From Liolophura sinensis (taxonomy: Eukaryota > Mollusca > Polyplacophora > Chitonida > Chitonidae): a DNA stretch of 64,000 nt. Under the pieces are notes generated by a model. It ran no database searches and was not told where the DNA came from. It saw only the letters and a program-made list of their open reading frames with translations. The position numbers and the translations under genes are program-made. Positions 55,101 through 64,000 of the stretch are shown here, piece by piece. The first letter of the stretch is position 1; the number at the start of each line of letters is the position of its first letter. The stretch spans positions 16,667,385-16,731,384 of the forward strand of contig NC_088295.1 in NCBI RefSeq assembly GCF_032854445.1. The letters are read 5' to 3'.

Positions 55101-58100
55101 GTAGTACAACAATAAATGCTAAAATGTATGTATAACTAGTTTGTCTGAACATCTATAGGTTAACATAAATCTTTATATAGATCTTCAGAAAAGAAGAATA
55201 CCGAACTGAAACTCATTCATATGTATGTAATAAATGTGTATCGTATTCCTTTGCGGACATCAATACACGTATGTACAACACTTTTAATCTACAGGGTTCT
55301 GATATAAATGACCTTACATAAACACTATACCAGAACAACATTGTCCCTGTGTGTGTAAATATACTGTAACATTTTTATTTGAAGAATATTCTTGTTTGCA
55401 TCATGTATGTTTTTTTATCTTCCTACAATGTAAACATTTGTGAGGTAATTTTGAATATACAATGTATGTTAATATTAATCCCCATTGCACACATTAGTAA
55501 AAACTAAAAACATATCATTCAAAACTCGTATTTAACCATGGATTTAACCATGGGATTATGCATGTAATGCAAATAGTTAGACTATAACATCCAGCCAACA
55601 CATGGTTATGGATGCATTACATGTAAGTTCCAGACCTGCAATTGGGTTGGTCTAACACTGCTATATCTCCTAGGTAGATGAGCTTCTAAGACTGCTTCCA
55701 AGCCTTAATTTCCTTCAGAGCGAAGCCATATATGTATGTAATACAGCTGCCTAATTGTATATTGATCTTAATTTCCAGCAATCAACATAGCTCCGCAGAG
55801 ATGATGGTGATTTGAGTGTCGGCTGGTCCAGTCATTAACTCTTTGTGTAGATTACTGTCTTTACAGAGAGAAACCTAATAATTAGATGGGCTAGCTCACG
55901 CCCAAACCATGTACTTGGATTGACTGCTTCGGGTTTGTGGTGAAAAGGGCGCCCTAGTCTTCCCCAAAAATGTGACGTTATTACACTTCAAGGAGTTGTC
56001 AATCACCAACAAATCAGCCCGACAACAATACACCAGGATCAATTTAGCCTGCTCCATGGTTTCCATGGCAACTAAATTTGTTTATAGAGAAGCCAAAGTT
56101 GCTGAACCTCTTAGAAAGTTAAGCCCGACATAAAGTGCGTAAATAGCACAAAAGATGGACAGGCAGTGAAATGTCAAGGGGGATCAAACAGATGACAAAA
56201 GCGCGCGTTAAGGTAATTCATGTGATCTTCCTGGTGTGTGTCAGACGCAGATAGGCGCTTCATTACTCCAGGTGTCTACAGGTCATGAACAAAGCTGACC
56301 AGGAAGGTCTGGAACGGACGGCACTGATGTCACCTAGATGGCAGCTGTGATGCTGTTAAGATACAAGCCGGGTGTTAGCCCAGGAAGTCATCACACAGAC
56401 TTCCCCCATATCCCAACCCTCATCTATCAGAAATATTGGTAGACAGATTTATGTGCAGGCCTATGTGCACCGGGATGAAGTCAATTACCTAAGGACCTGG
56501 GTACATATAAATGTAACAAAGCCCATTTGAATAGAGCAAATCTCCTCAGCTAGACTACAGCCATAGTTGATCCCACGGTGATCCCAAGCTCACTCTTTAT
56601 GGGTTACATTTCTGTTTACAGCCTGCAAGTCTGTTTGAATTTAAACTCTTGGTCTGGTACTCTACAGACAAGATTGTATGTGGAAATCATATAATTTGAG
56701 CTGGCTAGGATGAAAAATTGACCTCTGCTGCAATCAGCATAATAGCTACAAAACCATTACATATAATGCGCATATTTTGTCCCCTTTACTGTTAACAGCA
56801 TCTAGAGAATCTAGGTCTTACATTAATGAGGCACTGTTTTTGAAAGGGGATGAAAAGCTTGTACAATGTATATGGAAAAATGATTAGGGGTATAAATAGT
56901 GACAAGAGTATGCATTTCTTGAAAGTGACAACTGCAAAATCTACATGGGTTTCGACAACTCTCCTTGTTTAGAAGTGTACGCGTAAATTATACAGAAATG
57001 CACTCTGTATCAGAGTAACTTGTAACAAAGGGAGAAATTAAGAATAGAAAAAAAAAAAAGAAAAATAGAAACAAAAAACAAAACACATGGATGCAAACTA
57101 TACTAAATGTGTTAGTTTAGCTTAATCTAAAGATGGATAAACAGATTTGTCTCTCTCTCCAAAGTTCCCCCCATTCATTTTGGGTAGAGAAGAATTTTTT
57201 AATATTTAAATTTAAGTTTATTCACCTCAGCGACTTACAGAGATATCGTACTGACATGGTTAATGCCTGCCACAATGTCAAAATGTCAAGATAACCTATT
57301 CAGCAGACACATCTGACGTCGTCTGTGGATTAATTAAAAAATATTAAAAAATATTTGTCAATTAAAAATAATTTGTTAATATGTCAATTAAAAAATATAA
57401 CAGAAAAAATTGCTTGCCCGTGTCAAATCAGGGAGTCATAGATACAGGTTCATAGATTCCTGATACAAACCGGCAAAACTTTCCTTGTTATTTTTAACTG
57501 TACATGTATTTGTTCATTTCCTTTTCTGTGCTCAGACCTATACACATCCTAATATTGTATGTGAATTCATATTTTATTGAACATGTAAACATGTCTCAAA
57601 TGAAGTACTGAATGAAATGTCTCATGTCTGATCAAGTGTTCAGAGAAGATATTAATATTACACTTACACCCTGGAAGCCTATATGATACGGAGACTAAAA
57701 TTAACTACCAGAAAGTAGAACAGTACCTTGACATGTAGGTACATTCCACCACACACATTCACTGTCAAACGGTATTTGTACATGCAGGCACTTAATTCTT
57801 AAATAGCTGAACTTTGATAAAGCCTACTTATCCAGAAGGAGAAGAGAATGCACCACCATGTCATGACCTCTAGTGGGGTCACACTGACCATCTGGGTGTA
57901 ACCGTGGGAGACAATATCTGTATACATTACACAAATATGTGGTATGCATGCATGGAGATTAGCACAGCCTGGTAATAAATAACTGACCAAAAAAGGACAC
58001 TTTCTTTCACTTTAATCAGATGAATTATGAAAATATCAATATCTTTATGTGTAAGAAATTTGCCAAACAGCCAAATTTACACTCAAGGTAAGGAAAACAT

Positions 58101-59938
58101 ACCTTAGACTGCAAATACACTTATAATCATAGACATAAATGAAACACAGCATGTCTGCTTGGAAAATCATGCTGTGGCTTTCTACAATTGTTATATCAAG
58201 TCTTTACAATCAGAGTCTAAGGTGCATGTTTACCAACTTGATTATGTCAGCCTGAAATTTAATGACTGTATATTTAAGACTATATATTGCACTGTAAGCT
58301 TACGTGTACATGTGTGTCTTGTTTCCTTTTGATTACATAATTCTTCAACCTTTTCAGATCAGGTTATGAAGCATTAACCAACACAACTCACCTTATAAGT
58401 ACCGTACCTCAGAGACACATAGCTACTTCAGAGACACATAGGTACCTACCTCAGAGACACATAGGTACCTCAGAGACACATAGATACTTCAGAGACACAT
58501 GGATGCCTCAGAGACACATGGATGCCTCAGAGACACATGGATGCCTCAGAGACACACAGGTACCTCAGAGACGTACAGGTACATCAGAGATGCAGAGGTG
58601 CCTAAGAGACGCAGAGGTGCCTCAGAGATGCACAGGAGCCTCAGAGACGCATAGGTGCCTTAGAGACACACTTTAATGTACAAGCATTAAGCTTGTATCC
58701 AGGGTCATGGGTCATTTCCTGTCAATGTCACTTAATCATGATGCTTGACTTGAAGGCTATGACTAATTTCCTCTTGCAGTTCAAGTTGTTAAGAGTGTTC
58801 CATGCTATAACTTCATTATTTACTGATTCCTTGTTAATTAGACACTTTTCACTTATCCTTTTTAGGGGCAGAGGAAACCAGCATGCCCAATTTAAACCAC
58901 CAACCTCTGGCAAGTTATTCAGTCAGGCGTGCAACTATCAAACTTGTCACACTTGATGGTAGACAAGTGGTCTTCAACAAATGCACCATTCTGCAAATGG
59001 CTCCATAAATTGCAAACTCCCCTGACAACGTACAGAACTGTCTCCAAGGCGTCTACAAATACAATGTAGTGAGAATGTTTATAAAAACCTACAATTGTGC
59101 TGTCTACCGTGGGGATTTAACCCGCACCAAATGTGCATTGTGGTTTATTAGTCATACATCTGACTGAGCTATATCCATTTACTGTGGAACTCAATGGTGA
59201 TAAAGAGTTCATTAGATTCATATTACCATATAAGTATCAAGGAATAAAAGTAAAACTTACCGTGTATTCTATGAGCCATGAGTCACACATGAAATAAACC
59301 AAAAGGAGATGAAATAAGACCATTTTGCAATTCCACATACTTAATCTTTGTATATTACATCTATCAATTACAAGAAACAAATAATAATACACATTAAGGT
59401 CACTTTTTGTTAACGTCCCCAGATTTGACAAGTACCTGATAAAGGGCGAACATTTTCTCTGAGCTCTATACCAATTTCCTTTAAAAATAACCCTGACCAC
59501 AGCCATGTAAGTTGTAAGTGAAATATAACTGAATATAACATAAAACCCCAACACCCCAATGTGAATTTCATTAATTATTATGATGTTCCATACACTATCA
59601 TCAGATCTTTCAGAATTATTATTTATGACAATGATTTTGAACAGTACTTACTGCTTGAATAATATGAACAGATATACATGTAGATCAAGGCTGAGGGATA
59701 AGATTCAAGTGAAGATCTTCAAAATCAGTACCACAATCAAATGTATTTTAAAGAAGTAACCAACATGAGCACTTTTTAAAATTTTAAATTGTAAAATTAA
59801 CACATTATAACACAGAAGAAAAAATAAATAAATAAATAAATCACCTTACCTGTGATTGTGAAGGGGTAAAAGTTCCAGGCTTTTTCAGTAATGTAAAACA
59901 CATTTGGAATTAATGCCTGCATCCAGTTTGGTAACCGA
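49016..59938 (-). CDS. PITPNC1: PITPNC1-type phosphatidylinositol transfer protein, 3' part (8 exons)
   Basis: Eight minus-strand exons chain in phase for about 192 residues and a stop. Family markers in order: RLPNWMQALIPNVFYITEKAWNFYPFTIT, then EYT from a micro-exon, CSFLPRFSIHIETRYE, REVDFIDIAYD, KFKSKKTNRGPLQKGWR, QPIMCSYKATRVKFEVWGLQ, then RDILQVGHRQAFAWIDEWID. This is the class II (RdgB-beta) type of soluble PI-transfer protein rather than PITPNA/B. Such proteins carry phosphatidylinositol and phosphatidic acid in a START-like cavity. About 65 N-terminal residues, with the start codon, lie beyond 64000. The tail is short, ending RSNSVD, without the long Ser/Pro-rich extension of the longest human isoform. 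A separate small gene sits antisense in the intron 49357-51812. Confidence 0.92.
49293..49356 (-). CDS. PITPNC1: PITPNC1-like exon with the HRQAFAW motif
   Basis: Translates as AIRDILQVGHRQAFAWIDEW-I, the most conserved C-terminal helix region of the family. Acceptor tttcag, donor gtaaga on the minus strand; 64 nt, ends in phase 1. Confidence 0.95.
50971..51231 (+). repeat. 50-bp minisatellite, about five units, abutting the nested gene
   Basis: ctggactacacctgaccaga starts units at 50971, 51021, 51071, 51121 and 51171, with a partial sixth at 51221. Units share gttaacactgctgtggac and differ by a few substitutions. The array ends about 22 bases before the ATG at 51254, so it occupies the expected promoter/5' UTR position. 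Confidence 0.92.
51254..51616 (+). CDS. Intronless gene for a 120-aa acidic-tailed protein with histone-type 3' end
   Basis: I do not recognise the product. Residues 1-82 are predicted mostly helical: KLEKAEFCFQQSCEQIVFLN, then a basic aromatic core (RYNRAQQNNHKAFRYSIRLK, AAAEGIRNAYYEYACVKADE). Residues 83-120 form an acidic tail with about 20 Asp/Glu. VDLT at 99-102, embedded in acids, resembles a SUMO-interaction motif. The start ATG (context cccaATGG) is the first in frame after the upstream repeats. A histone-like stem-loop follows the stop by 24 bases, which together with the lack of introns points to replication-dependent expression. The gene is antisense within an intron of the PITPNC1-like gene. 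An acidic tail would suit a chromatin or histone-binding role, but that is inference. Codon use looks normal and the frame is undamaged. Confidence 0.75.
   Translation: MEEPIQDKLEKAEFCFQQSCEQIVFLNQKLWDMKIRYNRAQQNNHKAFRYSIRLKIAAAEGIRNAYYEYACVKADEVTALRHEMNAPQAADDDADDENVDLTDDDLGEEDMVVDEETDQQ
51641..51661 (+). terminator. Histone-type mRNA 3' stem-loop
   Basis: GGCCCT (51641-51646), loop TCTC (51647-51650), AGGGCC (51651-51656), then AACCA, preceded by gaagaaaa. It agrees with the replication-dependent histone consensus: a six-base-pair stem of GG-YYY-T type, UYUN loop and ACCA flank. It starts 24 bases after the stop codon, a normal distance for histone genes. Confidence 0.85.
51669..51681 (+). 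promoter_or_regulatory. Possible histone downstream element (U7 snRNP site)
   Basis: The purine-rich run gcgaaagggagct lies 12 bases after the stem-loop, where the histone downstream element pairs with U7 snRNA (compare the vertebrate AAAGAGCT core). Supported by motif and spacing only. Confidence 0.55.
51813..51908 (-). CDS. PITPNC1: PITPNC1-like exon with the QPIMCSYK motif
   Basis: Encodes 32 residues: ENTQPIMCSYKATRVKFEVW, then GLQSRVEAFSHK. This corresponds to the beta strand and helix before the HRQAF region. Acceptor tttcag; donor gttata is weaker than consensus; phase 0 both sides. Confidence 0.93.
52580..52635 (+). repeat. About 28-bp direct duplication
   Basis: gagaagagcatgtcctctcg tgacag occurs twice in tandem inside a PITPNC1 intron. 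Confidence 0.6.
53190..53360. repeat. Old dispersed repeat fragments
   Basis: ttttgatgccaacacttaat (53218 onward) is the near reverse complement of attaagtgttggcatcaaag near 14547-14566. The following acgtcaacttgcgatcataag segment resembles 30325-30350. These look like pieces of dispersed families of unknown type. Confidence 0.35.
53468..53527 (-). CDS. PITPNC1: PITPNC1-like exon with the KFKS...RG motif
   Basis: Encodes DCTKFKSKKTNRGPLQKGWR, matching the family segment KHFKSEKTGRG-x-L-x-x-GW. The usual TGRG is TNRG here. Acceptor cttcag, donor gtaagg, 60 nt, phase 0 both sides. Confidence 0.94.
54068..54166 (-). CDS. PITPNC1: PITPNC1-like exon with the FIDIA motif
   Basis: Encodes SLGLPSEDISLREVDFIDIA, then YDPLVEKHYKEEE. 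The REV-x-FIDIA strand is diagnostic of PITP domains. Acceptor ctccag, donor gtaaga, 99 nt, phase 0 both sides. Confidence 0.94.
54411..54806 (+). repeat. 17-20-bp minisatellite rich in catcactgttctttacatta (PITPNC1 intron)
   Basis: Some twenty imperfect copies of acatcactgttctttacatt with frequent indels. It keeps a long forward frame open, but the product is a low-complexity repeat and the region lies in an intron. Confidence 0.85.
54862..54933 (-). CDS. PITPNC1: PITPNC1-like exon with the FSIHIET motif
   Basis: Encodes CSFLPRFSIHIETRYENNNG, then SSEN. The family has CSFLPKFSIHIETKYE at this place. Acceptor tttcag, donor gtgagt, 72 nt, phase 0 both sides. Confidence 0.95.
58404..58672 (+). 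repeat. About 19-bp minisatellite, roughly 14 units (PITPNC1 intron)
   Basis: cctcagagacacataggta repeats with variants (ggatgcctcagagacacat; gtgcctcagagatgcacag). Copies at the left are more alike, and those at the right are more diverged. Confidence 0.9.
59103..59176 (-). mobile_element. tRNA-like sequence, probably a SINE head
   Basis: On the minus strand, ggatatagctcagtcagatg resembles a tRNA 5' end with box A, and gtgcgggttaaatccccac a T-arm with box B; the total is about 74 nt. The acceptor ends do not pair well and the anticodon arm is unclear, so I favour a tRNA-derived repeat over a working tRNA gene. Confidence 0.45.
59261..59268 (-). CDS. PITPNC1: PITPNC1-like 8-nt micro-exon
   Basis: On the minus strand, AATACACG is bounded by acceptor ...ctcatag and a perfect donor gtaagt. 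The upstream exon ends ...ACA G (phase 1) and the downstream exon starts TGT (phase 0), so exactly 2 mod 3 bases are missing. With the micro-exon the junction reads T-E-Y-T-C-S-F, identical to human PITPNC1 at this point. I found it by asking which 8-base insert would fit, then checking the flanks. Confidence 0.85.
59417..59555 (+). mobile_element. Degenerate SINE-like tail
   Basis: A weak resemblance to the SINE 3' region: accacagccatgtaagttg, agtgaaatat, cataaaaccccaacacc. Similar weak patches lie near 29575-29640 (reverse) and 47170-47290. Too eroded for certainty. Confidence 0.3.
59850..59938 (-). CDS. PITPNC1: PITPNC1-like exon with the TEKAWN motif (most 5' exon found)
   Basis: Encodes RLPNWMQALIPNVFYITEKA, then WNFYPFTIT. 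The first base completes a codon begun in the missing upstream exon, probably Ser as in human NS-KLPSW. Acceptor tttcag, donor gtaagg, ends in phase 1. Confidence 0.94.
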
Positions 59939-62900
59939 CTGAAAGAGAAATTATTAATGGTAAGCTGTTAAAGATGATTATAGCTTTGTGTGGAAGTTTC
60001 ATTACTTGACAGCTCCATTTATTTAGTTATGAGATCAGTTTACAAAATACCTCATTCTCACAAAGAGTAAATCCTTGAAACTAAATTTTTGGAGCACGCT
60101 GTCAGAATAATACATACTTTTGAATTACATGATATTTTAGAGTCAACACCTGTATTGCATTCTGCACAACTCAGGTACATGTATTATGGCACAATTTTCA
60201 TTCACTGTACAGTATGAGTGTTTTCTTGTTTCAAAAAAAAAACAATTTCATGGTATGAAGCATCATGGAATTCAATTTAAGTTTTCTGGCCATTTAAAAA
60301 AATTTAATACCAATACATATATATACATGTATCTCATTAAACCGAATCTTCCTTATTTGTGACAGGCTATTTCCTGGTGCAGGCACTAAACGTATATGGG
60401 ATTCAACAGAAAAAGGAAATTGATCAAAATAACACTGAAAAAAGCCCAAATTGAGATAAGTAAACAGAATTTACTATGATTTCAAGAAAAAAAAAAGAGG
60501 GGAGTGAAATTTTATGTTCTGTGTGATTTTTTTTTTTACTCGGTACAGAAGTGAAATTTTCTTGGGTTTTTTTTCTTCTTGTTACTGTTGAATACTGTTA
60601 TCGTACATATTTTTCTCAATTACCCTGGTGCAATCTGTTCCACAGGATGTCCAGATTTTAATCCTGCATGTACGCAACACTGTTTTTGCTGTGTGACTTG
60701 CTCCATGACAGTTAATTGGTGCATGTCCACAGCTCATTACAGCGAAATCCCAGGCTGTTTCTTGCCTATGAAGTGAATGTTCTACACTAAAAGGTTACAC
60801 ATAGCACGATAGCTCATCTTGCTACCTTAGTATTACCAGAAGACACATCCATGTATATGGACATGCAGTCTGTAATCTCATTATTGTTCACTGATGCACA
60901 CGCATGCATCTATATACTGCTTATTCCAGCCCTGGATTTATACATTATTCACTGCACAGTCTCTAGTCACCATACATGTACAATGTATATAAGCGAGATA
61001 CAAAAACTTCCACTCACTAAATAATCCCCTGTATACCCCCAGCGGCAATACTGGGTTCCTACAGCTACATGTATCTTATCTACCTTTAATATAAGGGCCT
61101 GGGTTGGAGAACTAACATAGTTAAACATTCAAATTTACACTGACAATCTTATATAAAAGACTCTTGGCAAACTATCAAGATGAATTTCAGCCAAGACTCA
61201 GTACATCTTTACTTCCTTGCCTTAGACTAACGTGAAACTGACTATACATCATAAAAGCCTGTGTACATGTACTTGTATACTTATATCTAATGGCATATCC
61301 TGAAACAACAACTGTCAATTTATCTACTTGATAGGAGTTGAAGAATACTTTACTTATACTATGGGGGGTCAGTTTTATGGGAGCCGGGGAGGAGATTCCA
61401 GAGTATCCAGAGTTAACTGATGATCTTTCACGAGAAACTACACACTTCTGTATGTGAAGCACATATTTTCACAGGGCAAGCTCAAGGTGATTTCCATACT
61501 TGATAAGGCAGATAATGTGAAGGCAGCATGTTTTTTAATCGCGTAACATGGTGCTAGTGTGAACAGGATCTTGATCTATTGTTATGTCCAAAAATTATCG
61601 TTGCGCAACAATGTTACAATGTATCAGCTTCTACTGTTACAGTAATGTCGTAATGATGAGCTGAAGAACAAACTTTTGACATCAATAAAATGACACTCAA
61701 GTCCTACTGCCGGGCATCTGACACATCCCCATTTAATATCCTAGGAACTTCATACAACCTAAATACCCTAACCACGCCTGGCCATCAATTCAAGGCCCCA
61801 GTGAAAAAACTAGAGCCCAAGGGCTGTGAAATGGGTCTATTGCTATTCTTCTATTTTTGTTTTATTTTAATTAATGACCAACTGTCTTCAAGAACAATTC
61901 ATTGGGCCTATCAGTTATTCTGTCTGTAATGGAGGACCCGGCCCCACCTCATTATGACATGACTTTAAAGAGAATGCATCGCAGCAGAACTTCATAGTAT
62001 GACATACTGTAAGATTGTAAACGTGTTCTTGAAATTTTTTTGGCAACTAAGTCGTTACCATTTCTATTTGTTTAGTAATAGTGTAAGCATGAAAATCTCC
62101 ATTACTTGTACCACTGCTGTATGTGGCAACAGACCAAGATAACATATCGTAATACAATACATGTTTTGGTCCTTGCATTGTATAGTTGTATCTCAACAGT
62201 ACAAATATGGCAAGCACACATAAAATAAATCTACAATCTGTCAACCTTTTTTTTTTATCTTTTCAGGATTATATCCAAATGTCCATCACATATAACGAAC
62301 GTTATAAACAGCTCATTCCACAAATTAACAGATAACTTCTTCAACGGACTATGAAAAACTTTGTATAATAAGTCTGTTGGCAATCATGCAATTAGGAAGA
62401 TCAACTATTGGGTAGTAACCCAAGGGGTCAAGCAGTGCTAAAGGTAATTTTCAGAGGTAAAGTGGTACTCCCTACTTTTCCAAGAAAACTGGTTAAGCCT
62501 ACCACAGCACACATTTTTTGAAAATACTCAACACTTCACCATTTTGGGTCCCCAGCAATACACCTGGAAAGTGTGAAGTTGACTGAGTGAAGAGGGTTGA
62601 GAAAACTGATATACATGTGTATACATGTACATGTCTATATAGATCTACCGCTACAGAGATTCTTGTAGTTACATATAGGACTACAAGTATATGTATGTTC
62701 ATGTCGATTGCCCAGACTTGTCACAACATTCCAGAATAAATTAATTATTTCAGCTCTTCCTCACGAGGAATGTATGTGAAAGACGCTCACATTTATTTAG
62801 GCCTGTTACACCTCAACCTGTAGGACTGCTGGGTTTATTCCAATACATCCTTCACTGACAACTTTATCTTTTCATTTCATCTTGATAGCAGGTGTTGCAC

Positions 62901-64000
62901 TATTATTTCATTCTATGATAACTTGCCTGATGCGACTGGTAATTTTTTTTATCTGTCGAAACATTTCAGTACACACGAAAAACTGCCGTTTTGGAGTCAA
63001 AACATTATACTCTTCTTATGCTACATCTAAATGTAGGCCTACATTAGAAGACAAAAATTTATTATTTGTCCTTTATTTTGTACACTCAAATTGTCATGAG
63101 TATGCAGTGTGCTCTGTTTTAATTTTAGACGCGTATGACCTAATTTTTAAGCGTATTTACGTCTGCATGCCCCTTATCTGTAGCTCTGGAGTCAAGGTCA
63201 ACGGGTATACCCACCATCTGATAACTTCCACATTCTTTATTTTCACCACTTTGGTGACTAACAAAGTGCTCAATTGCCGTAAGGTAGGCCAAAATATTAT
63301 TAGGAGCTGTTAAATACATGAAGTAGGCTTCATGAACTTACGTGGCGTAAATCTATTTGCTACATACGCTGTCACAGGCAACCAAAATACTGACTGGTAC
63401 GTGACATTTACTGTCATGATCCTCAAAATAGCGCAAGTGCATTTAATAACCTTTAGTGACATGAAATGAAACGAACAGTGAATGAAAATACAACTCCAAA
63501 CATAACTAAAATTTTTATTCAATGCATAATCGGAACATATAAATACCACCAAAACAATGAAGAAAACATCATGAAAGGAAGCTAATATTTTACCATATCA
63601 CACGGTCTATTTCGTGTTTGAAAAATATTTGAATCAAACTTGATTCAAACATGCTAATCCACTTCTCACTGGACATTGGTTTGGAGTATGACATTCTGTC
63701 CAGATTGCTTAGCCAGCACAGTAATGGAAGATTCCCCGACCAAAACCACTATAAAATCTGTTCCACACCCATCCCAAACCCACCCTCCACTAACTACCCT
63801 ATGGTCAGTCTGGTCTTGTACTGTATGTAGGTTGAATTGATTAACACCATGGAGAATTCAATGTACCAAGCTGACATTCAAATGTACACAGGACTCCTAC
63901 ATGCTGATATATGAAGCAGTATACAGAGGACATTGATGAGATTCTCTATAATCAGTCTGTGCTAATTAGAGGACTGAGGCAATTTATTGGTCAGATGTTG
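59939..64000 (-). other. PITPNC1: Probable 5' intron of the PITPNC1-like gene
   Basis: I looked on the minus strand for the expected upstream exon (a GEGVEV region and an FTEKRVYLNS-like end) and found none, so at least 4 kb of intron extends to the window edge. No other gene, array or clear mobile element is visible; the sequence is AT-rich with scattered tacatgta palindromes. Confidence 0.5.

Larger units (their letters stand above)
54934..59260 (-). other. PITPNC1: PITPNC1-like intron, 4.3 kb
   Basis: No further exon is needed: phases and residues join across it. It contains a family B end-like fragment (aattcttcaaccttttcaga near 58341), a 19-bp minisatellite (58404-58672) and a tRNA-like element (59103-59176). 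The rest, including a mildly GC-richer patch around 55850-56400, shows nothing I can name. Confidence 0.5.

Noticed and set aside
59237-59554. 105-codon minus-strand ORF containing WLIEYT
   Set aside because: It overlaps the 8-nt micro-exon in the same frame by chance. Only the last eight bases before the donor are needed; the rest has no family similarity, and the tag acceptor fits the phase.
62800-62870. Possible upstream PITPNC1 exon ending at a minus-strand donor near 62817
   Set aside because: The reading frame needed to join gives residues unlike the expected FTEKRVYLNS segment, and no good acceptor was found.

Overview
This is a window of animal nuclear DNA. Coding sequence is split into short exons by GT-AG introns, the introns are AT-rich, and there is a heavy load of tRNA-derived SINEs, small inverted-repeat elements and minisatellites. 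The SINE style and the abundance of the palindrome tacatgta suggest a marine lophotrochozoan (mollusc or brachiopod). That placement is an inference from repeats, not from a marker gene.

Layout. Positions 1-5738 are non-coding DNA upstream of the first gene. Positions 5774-39346 (+) carry a complete ABCA5-type lipid transporter gene. I could chain 31 coding exons with consistent splice phases from ATG to TGA, giving 1712 codons with the full TMD1-NBD1-TMD2-NBD2 plan. Its introns hold most of the repeats, including a run of about 25 copies of a 42-bp unit that look identical (27280-28326). Positions 39347-49015 are the convergent intergenic/3' UTR zone. Positions 49016-59938 (-) carry the last eight coding exons I can find of a PITPNC1-type phosphatidylinositol transfer protein. 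These include an 8-nt micro-exon at 59261-59268 that restores both the reading frame and the conserved Glu-Tyr-Thr. The 5' exons must lie beyond base 64000. Positions 59939-64000 are presumably intron of that gene.

The most unusual object is a small intronless gene at 51254-51616 (+), nested antisense in a PITPNC1 intron. It encodes a 120-residue protein with a basic helical core and a very acidic tail. Twenty-four bases after its stop codon there is a sequence matching the replication-dependent histone mRNA 3' stem-loop (GGCCCT, loop TCTC, AGGGCC, then AACCA), followed by a purine-rich stretch placed like a histone downstream element. The protein does not look like a histone, so this may be a non-histone gene using histone-type 3' processing. 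A 50-bp tandem repeat ends about 20 bases before its start codon.

The two large genes are both lipid-handling genes and converge tail to tail. From general knowledge, human ABCA5 and PITPNC1 also lie near each other on 17q24, so this may be a remnant of ancient linkage. Everything here was read by eye: exon edges rest on splice consensus, phase and recognisable family residues, not on transcripts.
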